DNA from: Flammeovirgaceae bacterium | GTDB lineage: Bacteria; Bacteroidota; Bacteroidia; Cytophagales; Cyclobacteriaceae | Assembly (NCBI GenBank): GCA_015180985.1 | Contig: CP054185.1 | Coordinates: 2,479,225 to 2,543,224, forward strand | Length of the DNA: 64,000 nt | Direction of reading: 5' to 3' | In this document: piece by piece, positions 56,326-64,000 of the stretch | How positions within the stretch are numbered: the first letter of the stretch is position 1 | How the letters are laid out: each line of letters starts with the position of its first letter | Notes under the pieces: generated by a model | The model's input: the letters and a program-made list of their open reading frames with translations, nothing else | Told to the model about the DNA's origin: nothing | The model's database searches: none | Made by a program: the position numbers and the translations under genes

Positions 56326-57158
56326 AGTTACATGTAATAGATACCGGTTTTTTTAAGCTAGATGGCGGTGCCATGTTTGGTGTGGTACCCAAAACCATCT
56401 GGCAAAAAACCAACCCGGCCGATGCCAATAACCTTTGCACCTGGGCCATGCGGTGCCTGCTGATTGAAGACGGCAACCGACTGATTTTGATCGATTGCGG
56501 CATTGGCGATAAGCAAGATGAGAAGTTCCTAAGCCATTACTACCTGCATGGCGATGCCACGTTGTCCTCATCGCTGCGCAAAGCCGGCTTTCATGAAAAT
56601 GACGTAACAGATGTTTTCCTTACCCACTTGCATTTCGACCATTGCGGAGGTGCATTGAAGTTTGATACAACGGGGAAGATTGTAACGACATTTCCCCAAG
56701 CGCACTATTGGAGCAACGAAGCGCATTGGCGTTGGGCCACCGTGCCCAATGCCCGCGAAAAGGCAAGTTTCCTAAAGGAAAACATTTTGCCTTTACAGGA
56801 AAGCGGCCAGTTGAAAATGATCGACCCGCAATCGGTTCCCTTTTCGCAGTTCGGTATTTTCTATGCGGCCGGTCATACCGACCAGATGATGATACCCATG
56901 ATTCGCTACAAGGGCCGCACCATCTGCTACATGGCCGATTTGCTGCCCTCGGTGGGCCACATACCGTTGCCTTATGTAATGGGTTACGACACGCGGCCCC
57001 TTCTTACCCTGGAAGAAAAGGCTCGCTTTTTAAATGAAGCGGCAGCCAATAATTATATTCTTTATTTCGAGCACGACCCGATTATTGAATGTTGCACAGT
57101 GAAGCACACAGACAAGGGGGTGAGGCTTGATCAGGTTTTACGGTTAACTGACCTATGA
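56322..57158 (+). CDS. MBL fold metallo-hydrolase
   Basis: A 278-residue metallo-beta-lactamase-fold hydrolase without signal peptide. The metal motif THLHFDHCGG (near residue 100) provides HxHxDH; further ligands are expected in YAAGHTDQM (near 185), CYMADLLPS (near 207) and EHDP (near 248). The family includes lactonases, thioesterases and other hydrolases, and the substrate cannot be told here. It overlaps its neighbours by four bases on both sides (ATGA), so it is translationally coupled to the DUF6090-like and patatin-like genes. Confidence 0.9.
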   Translation: MKLHVIDTGFFKLDGGAMFGVVPKTIWQKTNPADANNLCTWAMRCLLIEDGNRLILIDCGIGDKQDEKFLSHYYLHGDATLSSSLRKAGFHENDVTDVFLTHLHFDHCGGALKFDTTGKIVTTFPQAHYWSNEAHWRWATVPNAREKASFLKENILPLQESGQLKMIDPQSVPFSQFGIFYAAGHTDQMMIPMIRYKGRTICYMADLLPSVGHIPLPYVMGYDTRPLLTLEEKARFLNEAAANNYILYFEHDPIIECCTVKHTDKGVRLDQVLRLTDL

Positions 57159-57937
57159 AGATCGGATTGGCATTATCAGGCGGTGGAGCCCGGGGCATTG
57201 CCCACCTGGGCGTTATTAAGGCACTTGAAGAACTGGGCCTTACGTTTTCGGCTATTTCAGGCACCAGTGCGGGCGCGATAGCAGGTGCTTTTTATTGTGC
57301 AGGCTATAAACCCGATGAGATCCTGCACATCATTACGTCCATGGGTTTTCTTAATTCCGTGCGTCCGGCCTGGTCGTGGACGGGCCTGTTAAGCATGGAA
57401 GGCTTTAAAGAAGTTATGCATAAGCACATTCCGCATAACAGTTTTGAGAAATTAAACCCCTCGCTCACTGTAGCCGCTACTGAAATCCGGTTGGGTAAAG
57501 TGGTTTATTTTACGGAAGGCGAGTTGATACCGGCCGTTATTGCATCTTCCAGCATACCAGCCATCTTTAATCCGGTATCGCTTAACGGCAATGTATATGT
57601 TGATGGCGGATTAATGGATAACTTGCCGGCCCGGCCGTTGGTAGGTAAGTGCGATTTCATCATCGGGAGCCATTGCAACCCGGTTGACCAGCGGTTTGAT
57701 ATTAAAAATGTAAAGGAAGTTACCGAACGCAGCCTGCTGATTGCCATTAATGTAAGTACAGCGCACAGCAAAATTCACTGTAATTTTGTTTTTGAGTCGC
57801 CCGAGCTTGGTAAGTTCAGTACATTTGATCTGGCAAAAGGAAAGGAAATTTTCCAGATCGGCTATCGAAATGCAAAAAGCCGGTTGCCGGAGTTGGAACA
57901 ACAACTAAAACAACATGCCGGTAAGTACAGCACTTGA
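57155..57937 (+). CDS. Patatin-like phospholipase
   Basis: A 260-residue lipid acyl hydrolase of the patatin family. The oxyanion loop GGGARGIAHLGVIKALEE lies near residue 9, the nucleophile elbow GTSAGAIAG near residue 36 holds the catalytic serine, and VDGGLMDNLP near residue 150 carries the catalytic aspartate. There is no leader, so it is cytoplasmic or on the inner face of the membrane. It is small and lacks extra domains. It begins within the stop of the MBL gene and overlaps the start of hutU by 23 bases. Confidence 0.93.
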   Translation: MKIGLALSGGGARGIAHLGVIKALEELGLTFSAISGTSAGAIAGAFYCAGYKPDEILHIITSMGFLNSVRPAWSWTGLLSMEGFKEVMHKHIPHNSFEKLNPSLTVAATEIRLGKVVYFTEGELIPAVIASSSIPAIFNPVSLNGNVYVDGGLMDNLPARPLVGKCDFIIGSHCNPVDQRFDIKNVKEVTERSLLIAINVSTAHSKIHCNFVFESPELGKFSTFDLAKGKEIFQIGYRNAKSRLPELEQQLKQHAGKYST

Positions 57938-59921
57938 TTTCAAACAACTAATCCTTCAGGGGATCCCTGAAGAGCTGCCAGTTCAAAAGGAGTATGATAC
58001 GTCAGTTAATCACGCGCCTAAACGCAAAGACATATTGACAACAGCGGAGAAAAAATTGGCTGTAAAAAATGCCCTTCGCTACTTCCATCCTAAACACCAC
58101 GAAATCCTTGCCCACGAATTTTATAAGGAACTCATAGACTTCGGCCGGATTTATATGTATCGGTTCCGGCCCGAGTACGCAATGCATGCCCGTCCAATTT
58201 CTGAATACCCGCACAACTCACTGCAGGCAGCCAGCATTATGCTAATGATTCAGAATAACCTGGACCCTGCTGTTGCCCAACATCCGCATGAACTGATTAC
58301 CTATGGTGGCAATGGTGCCGTGTTTCAAAACTGGGCACAATACCTGCTTACCATGAAGTACCTGGCCACCATGACTGATGAACAGACTCTGCATATGTAC
58401 TCTGGTCATCCGATGGGTTTATTCCCTTCATCAAAAGAAGCACCACGCGTAGTGGTTACGAACGGGATGATGATCCCCAATTACTCAAGGCAGGACGACT
58501 GGGAACGATACAATGCACTGGGCGTAACCCAATACGGACAAATGACAGCCGGATCGTATATGTACATTGGTCCGCAAGGCATTGTACATGGCACAACCAT
58601 AACGGTATTGAATGCCGGCAGAAGAATAGCAAAACAAGGGGAGGGCCTTGCAGGAAAACTGTTTGTTACCTCAGGTCTTGGCGGTATGAGTGGAGCTCAA
58701 CCCAAGGCGGGCAACATTGCCGGTTGTATTACAGTTGTAGCCGAAGTAAACGACAAAGCAACATTTAAGCGCCAGCAACAGGGTTGGGTTGACGAGGTGA
58801 TAGGCGATTTAGATGAACTTGTTGAACGTGTAAAAAGTGCGAAGAGCGGAAAAGAAATCGTTTCCATTGCTTACCGGGGCAATATTGTTGATGTGTGGGA
58901 AAAGTTCGATGCCGAAAATGTTTTCATAGACCTGGGTTCGGACCAGACCTCACTACACAATCCGTGGGCTGGCGGCTATTATCCTGCCGGATTATCCTTT
59001 GAAGAATCCAACCAGTTAATGGCCATAGAGCCGGAAAAATTTAAACAGCATGTGCAGGAATCGCTTCGCAGGCAGGCAGCTGCTATTAACCGGCATACTG
59101 CAAAGGGCACTTATTTTTTTGACTATGGCAACGCCTTTTTGCTGGAGGCTTCCCGTGCCGGTGCTGATGTGATGGCGCCCAATGGAATTGATTTCAGGTA
59201 TCCATCGTATGTTCAGGATATTATGGGGCCTATGTGTTTTGACTACGGGTTTGGGCCCTTCAGGTGGGTGTGTACTTCCGGCAAAGAGAGCGATCTTGAA
59301 TTTACGGATAAACTTGCCGGGCAAGTACTTGAGCAAATCCGGATGACGGCCCCTGAAGAAATTCATCCTCAGCTTAATGACAACATCAGGTGGATTAAGC
59401 AGGCGCAGCAGAACAAGTTGGTTGTAGGTTCACAGGCCCGCATTCTGTATGCCGATGCCGAAGGACGGATAAAGATTGCGGCTGCCTTTAATAAGGCCAT
59501 CCGCGAAGGTAAAATCGGGCCTGTTGTACTTGGCCGCGATCACCACGATGTTTCCGGAACGGACAGCCCCTATCGCGAAACATCAAATATTTACGATGGC
59601 TCGAAGTTCACAGCCGATATGGCTATTCACAATGTAATTGGTGATTCATTTCGTGGTGCTACCTGGGTATCCATTCACAATGGGGGAGGTGTTGGCTGGG
59701 GCGAAGTAATAAACGGGGGTTTCGGCCTGTTATTGGACGGCACAGCGGAAGCAGACAGAAGGCTGGAAAACATGTTGTACTTTGATGTGAATAACGGCAT
59801 AGCCCGGAGGGCGTGGGCAGGTAACGAACCAGCAATTTCTACCATCAACCGAGAGCTTCAAATTAACCTGAATTTTCAACCGACCATTCCATACCCGGTG
59901 GATGAAAGCATTTTGCTTTGA
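57915..59921 (+). CDS. hutU: Urocanate hydratase
   Basis: A 668-residue NAD-dependent enzyme of histidine breakdown, converting urocanate to imidazolone propionate. Hallmarks are YGGNGAVFQNW, MYSGHPMGLFPS, TAGSYMYIGPQGIVHGT, GLGGMSGAQPKAG (NAD site) and GPMCFDYGFGPFRWVCTSG with the active-site cysteine. The protein is about 100 residues longer than proteobacterial HutU, with an N-terminal extension, as in other Bacteroidota. The ATG at 57915 lies inside the patatin gene. No hutH, hutI or hutG is nearby, so the pathway genes are scattered. Confidence 0.95.
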   Translation: MPVSTALDFKQLILQGIPEELPVQKEYDTSVNHAPKRKDILTTAEKKLAVKNALRYFHPKHHEILAHEFYKELIDFGRIYMYRFRPEYAMHARPISEYPHNSLQAASIMLMIQNNLDPAVAQHPHELITYGGNGAVFQNWAQYLLTMKYLATMTDEQTLHMYSGHPMGLFPSSKEAPRVVVTNGMMIPNYSRQDDWERYNALGVTQYGQMTAGSYMYIGPQGIVHGTTITVLNAGRRIAKQGEGLAGKLFVTSGLGGMSGAQPKAGNIAGCITVVAEVNDKATFKRQQQGWVDEVIGDLDELVERVKSAKSGKEIVSIAYRGNIVDVWEKFDAENVFIDLGSDQTSLHNPWAGGYYPAGLSFEESNQLMAIEPEKFKQHVQESLRRQAAAINRHTAKGTYFFDYGNAFLLEASRAGADVMAPNGIDFRYPSYVQDIMGPMCFDYGFGPFRWVCTSGKESDLEFTDKLAGQVLEQIRMTAPEEIHPQLNDNIRWIKQAQQNKLVVGSQARILYADAEGRIKIAAAFNKAIREGKIGPVVLGRDHHDVSGTDSPYRETSNIYDGSKFTADMAIHNVIGDSFRGATWVSIHNGGGVGWGEVINGGFGLLLDGTAEADRRLENMLYFDVNNGIARRAWAGNEPAISTINRELQINLNFQPTIPYPVDESILL

Positions 59922-59976
59922 ACCTGTTTTCTTAATTATATTTCATCCGTTAATTAAACTTTAATCACTTTCAATT

Positions 59977-60552
59977 ATGAGAAAATGTAGCTTTATTGTT
60001 CTATTTGTTTTACCTGCTCTCTGGAGTTTTGGCCAGGCCGAATTTTCACTTGGCGTAAAAGGCGGACTAAACTTCGCCAAGTTTGATGTTGAAGATATTG
60101 GTGGTTCAGTAAAGGGCAAGACCGGGTTTCATGGCGGTGCTTTTGCCTTAATTAAGTTAACAAAAATCGGTATTCAGCCCGAACTGGTTTTTTCGCAACA
60201 AGGATCAAAATTTACGTTTGATGGTAATGATGTGGAAAGCAATTTTGATTACATCAATATTCCAGTAATTCTGAAGATTTACTTGCTGGCTGGTTTAAAT
60301 CTGCAAGTAGGTCCACAGTTTGGATTTTTGAGCAAGGCTGAGATTGACGGCCAGGATGTTAAAAGCAGTTTTAAGGGCGCTGATACAAGTTTAGGTATTG
60401 GCGTAGGTTGGGATTTGCCCCTGCGCTTTACTATTGATGCTCGTTATAACCTGGGGCTCTCCAAAATCGAGGACGACCCGTCCTTTGATACCATAAAAAA
60501 CCAGGTTATTCAGGTATCGTTGGGCTATAAGCTATTTAAGTTTGGTAATTAA
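59977..60552 (+). CDS. Small outer-membrane barrel (PorT/porin family), copy 1
   Basis: A 191-residue protein with a signal peptide (about 1-20, ending SFGQ). The mature part alternates polar and hydrophobic residues in eight or so short strands (FSLGVKGGLNFAKF, GFHGGAFALIKLTKIGIQPELVFSQQG, YINIPVILKIYLL, LNLQVGPQFGFLSK, RFTIDARYNLGLS) and ends with an aromatic strand VIQVSLGYKLFKF, as in outer-membrane beta-barrel domain proteins. It is the first of four related genes in a row. No ligand or partner is evident. Confidence 0.87.
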   Translation: MRKCSFIVLFVLPALWSFGQAEFSLGVKGGLNFAKFDVEDIGGSVKGKTGFHGGAFALIKLTKIGIQPELVFSQQGSKFTFDGNDVESNFDYINIPVILKIYLLAGLNLQVGPQFGFLSKAEIDGQDVKSSFKGADTSLGIGVGWDLPLRFTIDARYNLGLSKIEDDPSFDTIKNQVIQVSLGYKLFKFGN

Positions 60553-60619
60553 CCTACCGCTTGTTAGGTAAGTTTAATTTTTAGTATTTTCAAGCATTAT
60601 TAACAAAACCCTAATTAAC

Positions 60620-61168
60620 ATGAAAAAGCAATTAATTCTGTTCATGCTCCTTGCCCTCAGCGCTGCTACATTCGCCCAAATGAAGGGTGGGATAAAAGCC
60701 GGGTTGAACATGGCAACACTAAAAGTGGATGTGGAAGGTTTGGGCTCAGATTCTGAAAACGGCACCAGTTTTCATTTTGGTGCTTATGCAAATTTTGGGC
60801 TGAGCGATGCCGTTTCAGTTCAACCGGAATTACTCTATAACTCTCTAAAGGCAAGTGATGGCGGTGATGACGTAACATTTAATTACCTGAGTATCCCGGT
60901 GATGTTTCAATACTCCATTGCTGAGAAGTTTAACCTTCAGGCTGGTCCTCAAATCGGACTATTAATGGGTACAGATCCGAGTGAGTTAAAGGATGGAATG
61001 AAAGGTACTGATTTGTCACTAAATGTAGGTGCCGGTGCAAGTTTTGGAAAGTTAAATGCAACTTTGCGTTATTGCCTTGGGCTGGCGAATACCTCAGATG
61101 TGGATGGTATTGAATTTAAAAACAATGTCTTCCAGATTTCAATAGGATATCAGTTATTTGGTGATTAA
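60620..61168 (+). CDS. Small outer-membrane barrel (PorT/porin family), copy 2
   Basis: A 182-residue exported barrel (signal about 1-19, ending TFAQ). Strands match copy 1 in order: GGIKAGLNMATL, SFHFGAYANFGL, SVQPELLYNSLK, YLSIPVMFQYSIAEKFNLQAGPQIGLLMG, LNVGAGASFGKLNATLRYCLGL, and a last strand VFQISIGYQLFGD. It is as short as copy 1 and probably an eight-stranded barrel. It has its own upstream gap of 67 bases and is followed by a terminator, so it may be a separate transcript. Confidence 0.87.
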   Translation: MKKQLILFMLLALSAATFAQMKGGIKAGLNMATLKVDVEGLGSDSENGTSFHFGAYANFGLSDAVSVQPELLYNSLKASDGGDDVTFNYLSIPVMFQYSIAEKFNLQAGPQIGLLMGTDPSELKDGMKGTDLSLNVGAGASFGKLNATLRYCLGLANTSDVDGIEFKNNVFQISIGYQLFGD

Positions 61169-61190
61169 TATCTGAAATTATTGCAATCGA

Positions 61191-61220
61191 AAGCCGGGAA
61201 ATCAGCCCGGCTTTTTTTAT
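61191..61220 (+). terminator. Terminator after barrel copy 2
   Basis: AAGCCGGG (61191-61198) and CCCGGCTT (61206-61213) form a perfect 8-base-pair stem with a 7-base loop, followed by TTTTTTATTTTTA. The next barrel gene begins 9 bases later, so its promoter must overlap this terminator or it depends on read-through. Confidence 0.85.
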
Positions 61221-61228
61221 TTTTATAC

Positions 61229-61936
61229 ATGCCAATACGCTTGCTGTTATCGCTAATTACACTAATTACAATCAGCACCGAATTGTATTCTCAATCGGTA
61301 ATAATCCCCCGGTTCGGTGTAACCGTATCACGTACAAATGCATCCAATCTTGAAGGCATAGAGCAGGTTTCTAAAGCTGGTATTTCGTTAGGTGCTGCTG
61401 TTGAATTTAAGCTCACTACCACCGTAGCCATACAACCTGAACTTAACTATACCCAAAAGGGATTTGGCTTTAATGCCCAGGAGACGGACCAAGGCTTCTT
61501 TATTAATGTTGAAAATAAAACCAGGGTAGATTATCTGGAGGTTCCGCTGTTTGCTAAAATTTACCTTGGGGCTGGCTCCAAAGTTTACTTTTTGGCAGGT
61601 CCATCAATAGCTGTAGGAATAGGGGGGCAATCAAAATCCAAGGTAGAAACCGATTTATTTGGAACGCCATTGAGTATTACAGTTAAAGGCAAAGTGAAAT
61701 TTGGTGATCCCCCTGCAACATATAACCCCGAAGAAGATACCGAAGTTTACTTTGATAACCGATTGGATTTTGGCATACAGGGCGGATTAGGTATTTCACT
61801 CTATCGGCAGGCGGCCGTTGAATTTCGGTATAATTATGGGTTATCCGGCTTGCAGGATGAGGAGGATTCGCAAAATCGAGTATTACATATCAATATCGCG
61901 GTGCCCTTAAATACCTTTGTCAAAAGCAAAGAATAG
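61229..61936 (+). CDS. Outer-membrane barrel (porin family), copy 3
   Basis: A 235-residue exported barrel. The ATG at 61229 starts a signal peptide (about 1-21, ending LYSQ). It has the same strand order as its neighbours (RFGVTVSRTNASNLEG, AVEFKLTTTVAIQPELNYTQKG, DYLEVPLFAKIYLG, KVYFLAGPSIAVGIGG, GIQGGLGISLYRQAAVEFRYNYGLSGL) but with longer loops, hence the greater length. An upstream in-frame TTG would begin inside the terminator and is rejected. Confidence 0.85.
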   Translation: MPIRLLLSLITLITISTELYSQSVIIPRFGVTVSRTNASNLEGIEQVSKAGISLGAAVEFKLTTTVAIQPELNYTQKGFGFNAQETDQGFFINVENKTRVDYLEVPLFAKIYLGAGSKVYFLAGPSIAVGIGGQSKSKVETDLFGTPLSITVKGKVKFGDPPATYNPEEDTEVYFDNRLDFGIQGGLGISLYRQAAVEFRYNYGLSGLQDEEDSQNRVLHINIAVPLNTFVKSKE

Positions 61937-61967
61937 TTGTTAATTTTCACCCTTAACCAAAATAAAC

Positions 61968-62570
61968 ATGAAAAAGTTACTTACATCATTTCTCTTTATG
62001 AGCGTGTGTGCAACCTCATTATTCGCTCAAGGATTTGGCTTCGGCATTAAAGGCGGGGTTAACATAGCCAACACCGACATTTCATCCGACCAGTTTACTT
62101 TGGATACAAAATCCAAAATGGGTTTCCATGGAGGAGTATTTGTAAACCTGATGTTTACTGATAAGCTGGGGGTACAGCCGGAACTATTGTACTCCCTGCA
62201 GGGCAGTGAATACGACATACCGAGTGTAGAAGGTAAGCTGTCACTTTCATACGTTAATATTCCTCTTTTGTTGCGCTATAATATCAATGATTTAATAAGC
62301 CTGCACGTTGGCCCCCAGTTTGGTTTTTTGATGAATGCCGAAGAGGAATTTGATGGCGATACTTCAGATGTAAAAGATGATTTTAAAAGCAGTGACATTT
62401 CGGGAGCTTTTGGTGTTGAAGTTGATTTACCAATGAAAATTGGATTTGGGGCGCGGTACGTACTCGGCCTTTCAAACGCCCTTACGGATGATGGCAGTTT
62501 TGGTGATGCTGAATTAAAGAACAGCACCATACAGGTATACGTTAAATTTCGCTTAAAGAGTGCGAACTGA
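61968..62570 (+). CDS. Small outer-membrane barrel (PorT/porin family), copy 4
   Basis: A 200-residue exported barrel (signal about 1-21, ending LFAQ). Strands: FGFGIKGGVNIANTD, GFHGGVFVNLMFTDKLGVQPELLYSLQG, YVNIPLLLRYNI, LISLHVGPQFGFLMN, FGVEVDLPMKIGFGARYVLGLS, and the last, STIQVYVKFRLKS. It is closest in pattern to copies 1 and 2. It starts 31 bases after copy 3, so these two may share a transcript. It is followed by a strong bidirectional terminator. Confidence 0.87.
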   Translation: MKKLLTSFLFMSVCATSLFAQGFGFGIKGGVNIANTDISSDQFTLDTKSKMGFHGGVFVNLMFTDKLGVQPELLYSLQGSEYDIPSVEGKLSLSYVNIPLLLRYNINDLISLHVGPQFGFLMNAEEEFDGDTSDVKDDFKSSDISGAFGVEVDLPMKIGFGARYVLGLSNALTDDGSFGDAELKNSTIQVYVKFRLKSAN

Positions 62571-62594
62571 CTAAGTTCTTCACGTAAGCTTACA

Positions 62595-62623
62595 AAAAAG
62601 CCGGAGACTGTCTCCGGCTTTTT
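62595..62623. terminator. Bidirectional terminator between barrel genes and tyrS
   Basis: AAAAAGCCGGAGA (62595-62607) and TCTCCGGCTTTTT (62611-62623) make a perfect 13-base-pair stem with a 3-base loop. It serves both convergent genes; its last T bases overlap the tyrS stop codon. Confidence 0.9.
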
Positions 62624-63908
62624 AGTTTATAACAATCAGGAAATAATTCTTCTTCCCTTTTTGAGCCAGCAGGTACCGGTTGTGCAATAACCGAAAATCG
62701 CTTTTCTGGTTAGGGTCACTGATCTTCGCTTTATTCATACTCACCCCGCCTCCCTGGATCATTTTGCGGGCTTCGCCTTTTGATGGAAAAATAACCCCCA
62801 GTGTAATTTCGCTAAGCAGATCAGTTACTGTGGGCTGCCGTTCAAATTCACTCCGGGCAATGGTTACCTGCGGAATACCTTCAAGTACATTTAACAATGT
62901 ATCCTCATCCAACTCTTCCAAATCGCTGGTTGTGGATTGCCCGAACAGGATGGAAGAAGCCTTGATTGCCCGGTTTAAATCATTTTTCGAATGAACGCGT
63001 ATGGTAATATCTTCTGCCAGGGCTTGCTGCAGTTTGCGTAAATGCGGGGCAGCCGCATGTTCACTGGTTAAGGCCTCAATTTCATCTTTGCCCTTCAGTG
63101 TAAATACTTTAATCATGCCGGCAGCATCATCATCTGAAAGATTTAACCAATACTGGTAAAATTTGTAGGGCGAAGTTCGTTGGGCGTCCAGCCATACATT
63201 TCCGGATTCTGTTTTGCCAAATTTGGTGCCATCGGATTTCTTAATGAGGGATGTTGTAAGCGCAAAGGCTTCGCCATTAGTTTTCCTGCGGATTAATTCG
63301 GTACCGGTAACGATGTTACCCCATTGGTCCGAACCGCCCATTTGTAGTTTGCAGTTTTTGTGGGTGTACAGGTAGTAAAAGTCGTAGCCCTGCACCAACT
63401 GATAGCTGAATTCAGTGAACGATAAGCCTGTTTCAAGCCGGTTCTTAACAGAATCCTTGGCCATCATGTAGTTAATGGTTATGTGCTTACCAACATCTCG
63501 TATAAAATCAAGAAACAGGAAATTTTTGAACCAATCATAATTATTAACCATCTCGGCTCCGTGCTCCCCTGCTCCAAAATCAAGAAATTTCTCAAGCTGT
63601 TTTTTCACACAGGATTCGTTATGCCGTAAAACCTCTTCTGTTAAAAGGTTGCGCTCGGCTGATTTACCTGACGGATCACCAACCATGCCCGTAGCACCAC
63701 CCACCAGTGCGATGGGCTTATGGCCGCATTGCTGGAAGTGAACAAGTGTTAAAATCTGGGCAAGGTGGCCAATGTGAAGCGAATCGGCTGTTGGATCAAA
63801 TCCAATATATCCTGTTGTTGGTTCCTTTGCTAACTGTTCTTCGGTACCGGGCATGATGTCATGCAGTATGCCCCGCCATTTCAGCTCTTCAACAAAATTT
63901 ACTTTCAT
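62622..63908 (-). CDS. tyrS: Tyrosine--tRNA ligase
   Basis: A 428-residue class I aminoacyl-tRNA synthetase that charges tRNA-Tyr. HIGH appears as SLHIGHLAQ (residues 45-48), and the KMSKS-type loop as KFGKTESG (near residue 230), which is the TyrRS form. [25 protein letters not shown] is the conserved middle motif (split at the Gly-Gly-Ser). The C-terminal S4 RNA-binding domain (about 355-428) has [15 protein letters not shown]. The length is normal. It ends within the terminator shared with the barrel genes. Confidence 0.97.
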   Translation of the reverse strand: MKVNFVEELKWRGILHDIMPGTEEQLAKEPTTGYIGFDPTADSLHIGHLAQILTLVHFQQCGHKPIALVGGATGMVGDPSGKSAERNLLTEEVLRHNESCVKKQLEKFLDFGAGEHGAEMVNNYDWFKNFLFLDFIRDVGKHITINYMMAKDSVKNRLETGLSFTEFSYQLVQGYDFYYLYTHKNCKLQMGGSDQWGNIVTGTELIRRKTNGEAFALTTSLIKKSDGTKFGKTESGNVWLDAQRTSPYKFYQYWLNLSDDDAAGMIKVFTLKGKDEIEALTSEHAAAPHLRKLQQALAEDITIRVHSKNDLNRAIKASSILFGQSTTSDLEELDEDTLLNVLEGIPQVTIARSEFERQPTVTDLLSEITLGVIFPSKGEARKMIQGGGVSMNKAKISDPNQKSDFRLLHNRYLLAQKGKKNYFLIVIN

Positions 63909-63925
63909 TTTGCGGTAATAATCCG

Positions 63926-63933
63926 CAAAGATA
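63926..63933 (-). promoter_or_regulatory. Possible -7 box for tyrS
   Basis: On the minus strand TATCTTTG fits TAnnTTTG and lies 17 bases before the tyrS ATG. No clear TTTG is seen at the -33 position, so the call is weak. The other bases to the window end show no gene. Confidence 0.4.
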
Positions 63934-64000
63934 TAAATGGATTGTTCAGTTTATACCCTGTTTCCGTTTCGGTTATACAGCTACCGGGCTGTCGATTCGG

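Overview
The window looks like chromosomal DNA of a Bacteroidota bacterium, most likely of the Cytophagales; the genus cannot be fixed from the sequence alone. The signs are a short primary sigma factor without region 1.1, promoters of the Bacteroidota type (TTTG, about 19 bases, TAnnTTTG) before tRNA genes and rpsO, few Shine-Dalgarno sites, many lipoproteins and small outer-membrane barrels, a five-repeat DUF349 protein, DUF2911 and DUF6090 proteins, and the bacillithiol gene bshB1. There is no phage, plasmid backbone, insertion sequence with transposase, or CRISPR array.

Layout. 1-4.7 kb: sugar or polyol catabolism (MFS transporter, Gfo/Idh/MocA dehydrogenase, two TIM-barrel isomerases, a lipoprotein cytochrome c). 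4.8-16.3 kb: an alpha-glucan operon (lipoprotein alpha-amylase, GlgE, a TreS-maltokinase fusion, GlgB, a GH57 enzyme). 17.5-21.2 kb, minus strand: ROK sugar kinase, PfkA, Pgi, then tRNA-Met. 21.4-32.1 kb: housekeeping genes (START-like protein, LptF/LptG-type permease, rpsO, pnp, rpoD, trxB-bshB1, pdxH, yqgE, DUF349 protein), then tRNA-Thr. 32.4-50.8 kb: mixed envelope, signalling and repair genes (histidine kinase, DNA/RNA endonuclease, PIG-L deacetylase with an Na+/solute symporter, GMC oxidoreductase, DUF2911 protein, alkyladenine glycosylase, OmpA protein, gamma-glutamyltransferase, TetR regulator). 50.8-54.6 kb: the least ordinary stretch, with a frameshifted outer-membrane protein, a TPR-caspase, a tRNA-Asp preceded by a hairpin-riddled broken copy, and a family of small acidic cysteine lipoproteins. 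54.6-64 kb: accA, an overlapping operon ending in hutU, four small porin-like barrels, and tyrS.

How the genes work together. GlgE, the maltokinase domain and GlgB make alpha-glucan from maltose 1-phosphate, while the amylase and GH57 enzyme act on alpha-glucans; the neighbouring sugar kinase, Pgi and PfkA carry hexose into glycolysis. In the TreS part of the fusion the GH13 catalytic nucleophile aspartate is replaced by alanine (residue 208), so the usual trehalose-to-maltose step may be absent and maltose may instead come from glucan breakdown. A LacI-type operator-like sequence lies before the first operon and a weaker one before the glucan operon.

Other points of interest: a 43-residue membrane protein translationally coupled to the Na+/solute symporter; a T7-tract frameshift in a signal peptide; a frameshift near the end of a lipoprotein gene; and a 116-base nested inverted repeat at 42.2 kb.
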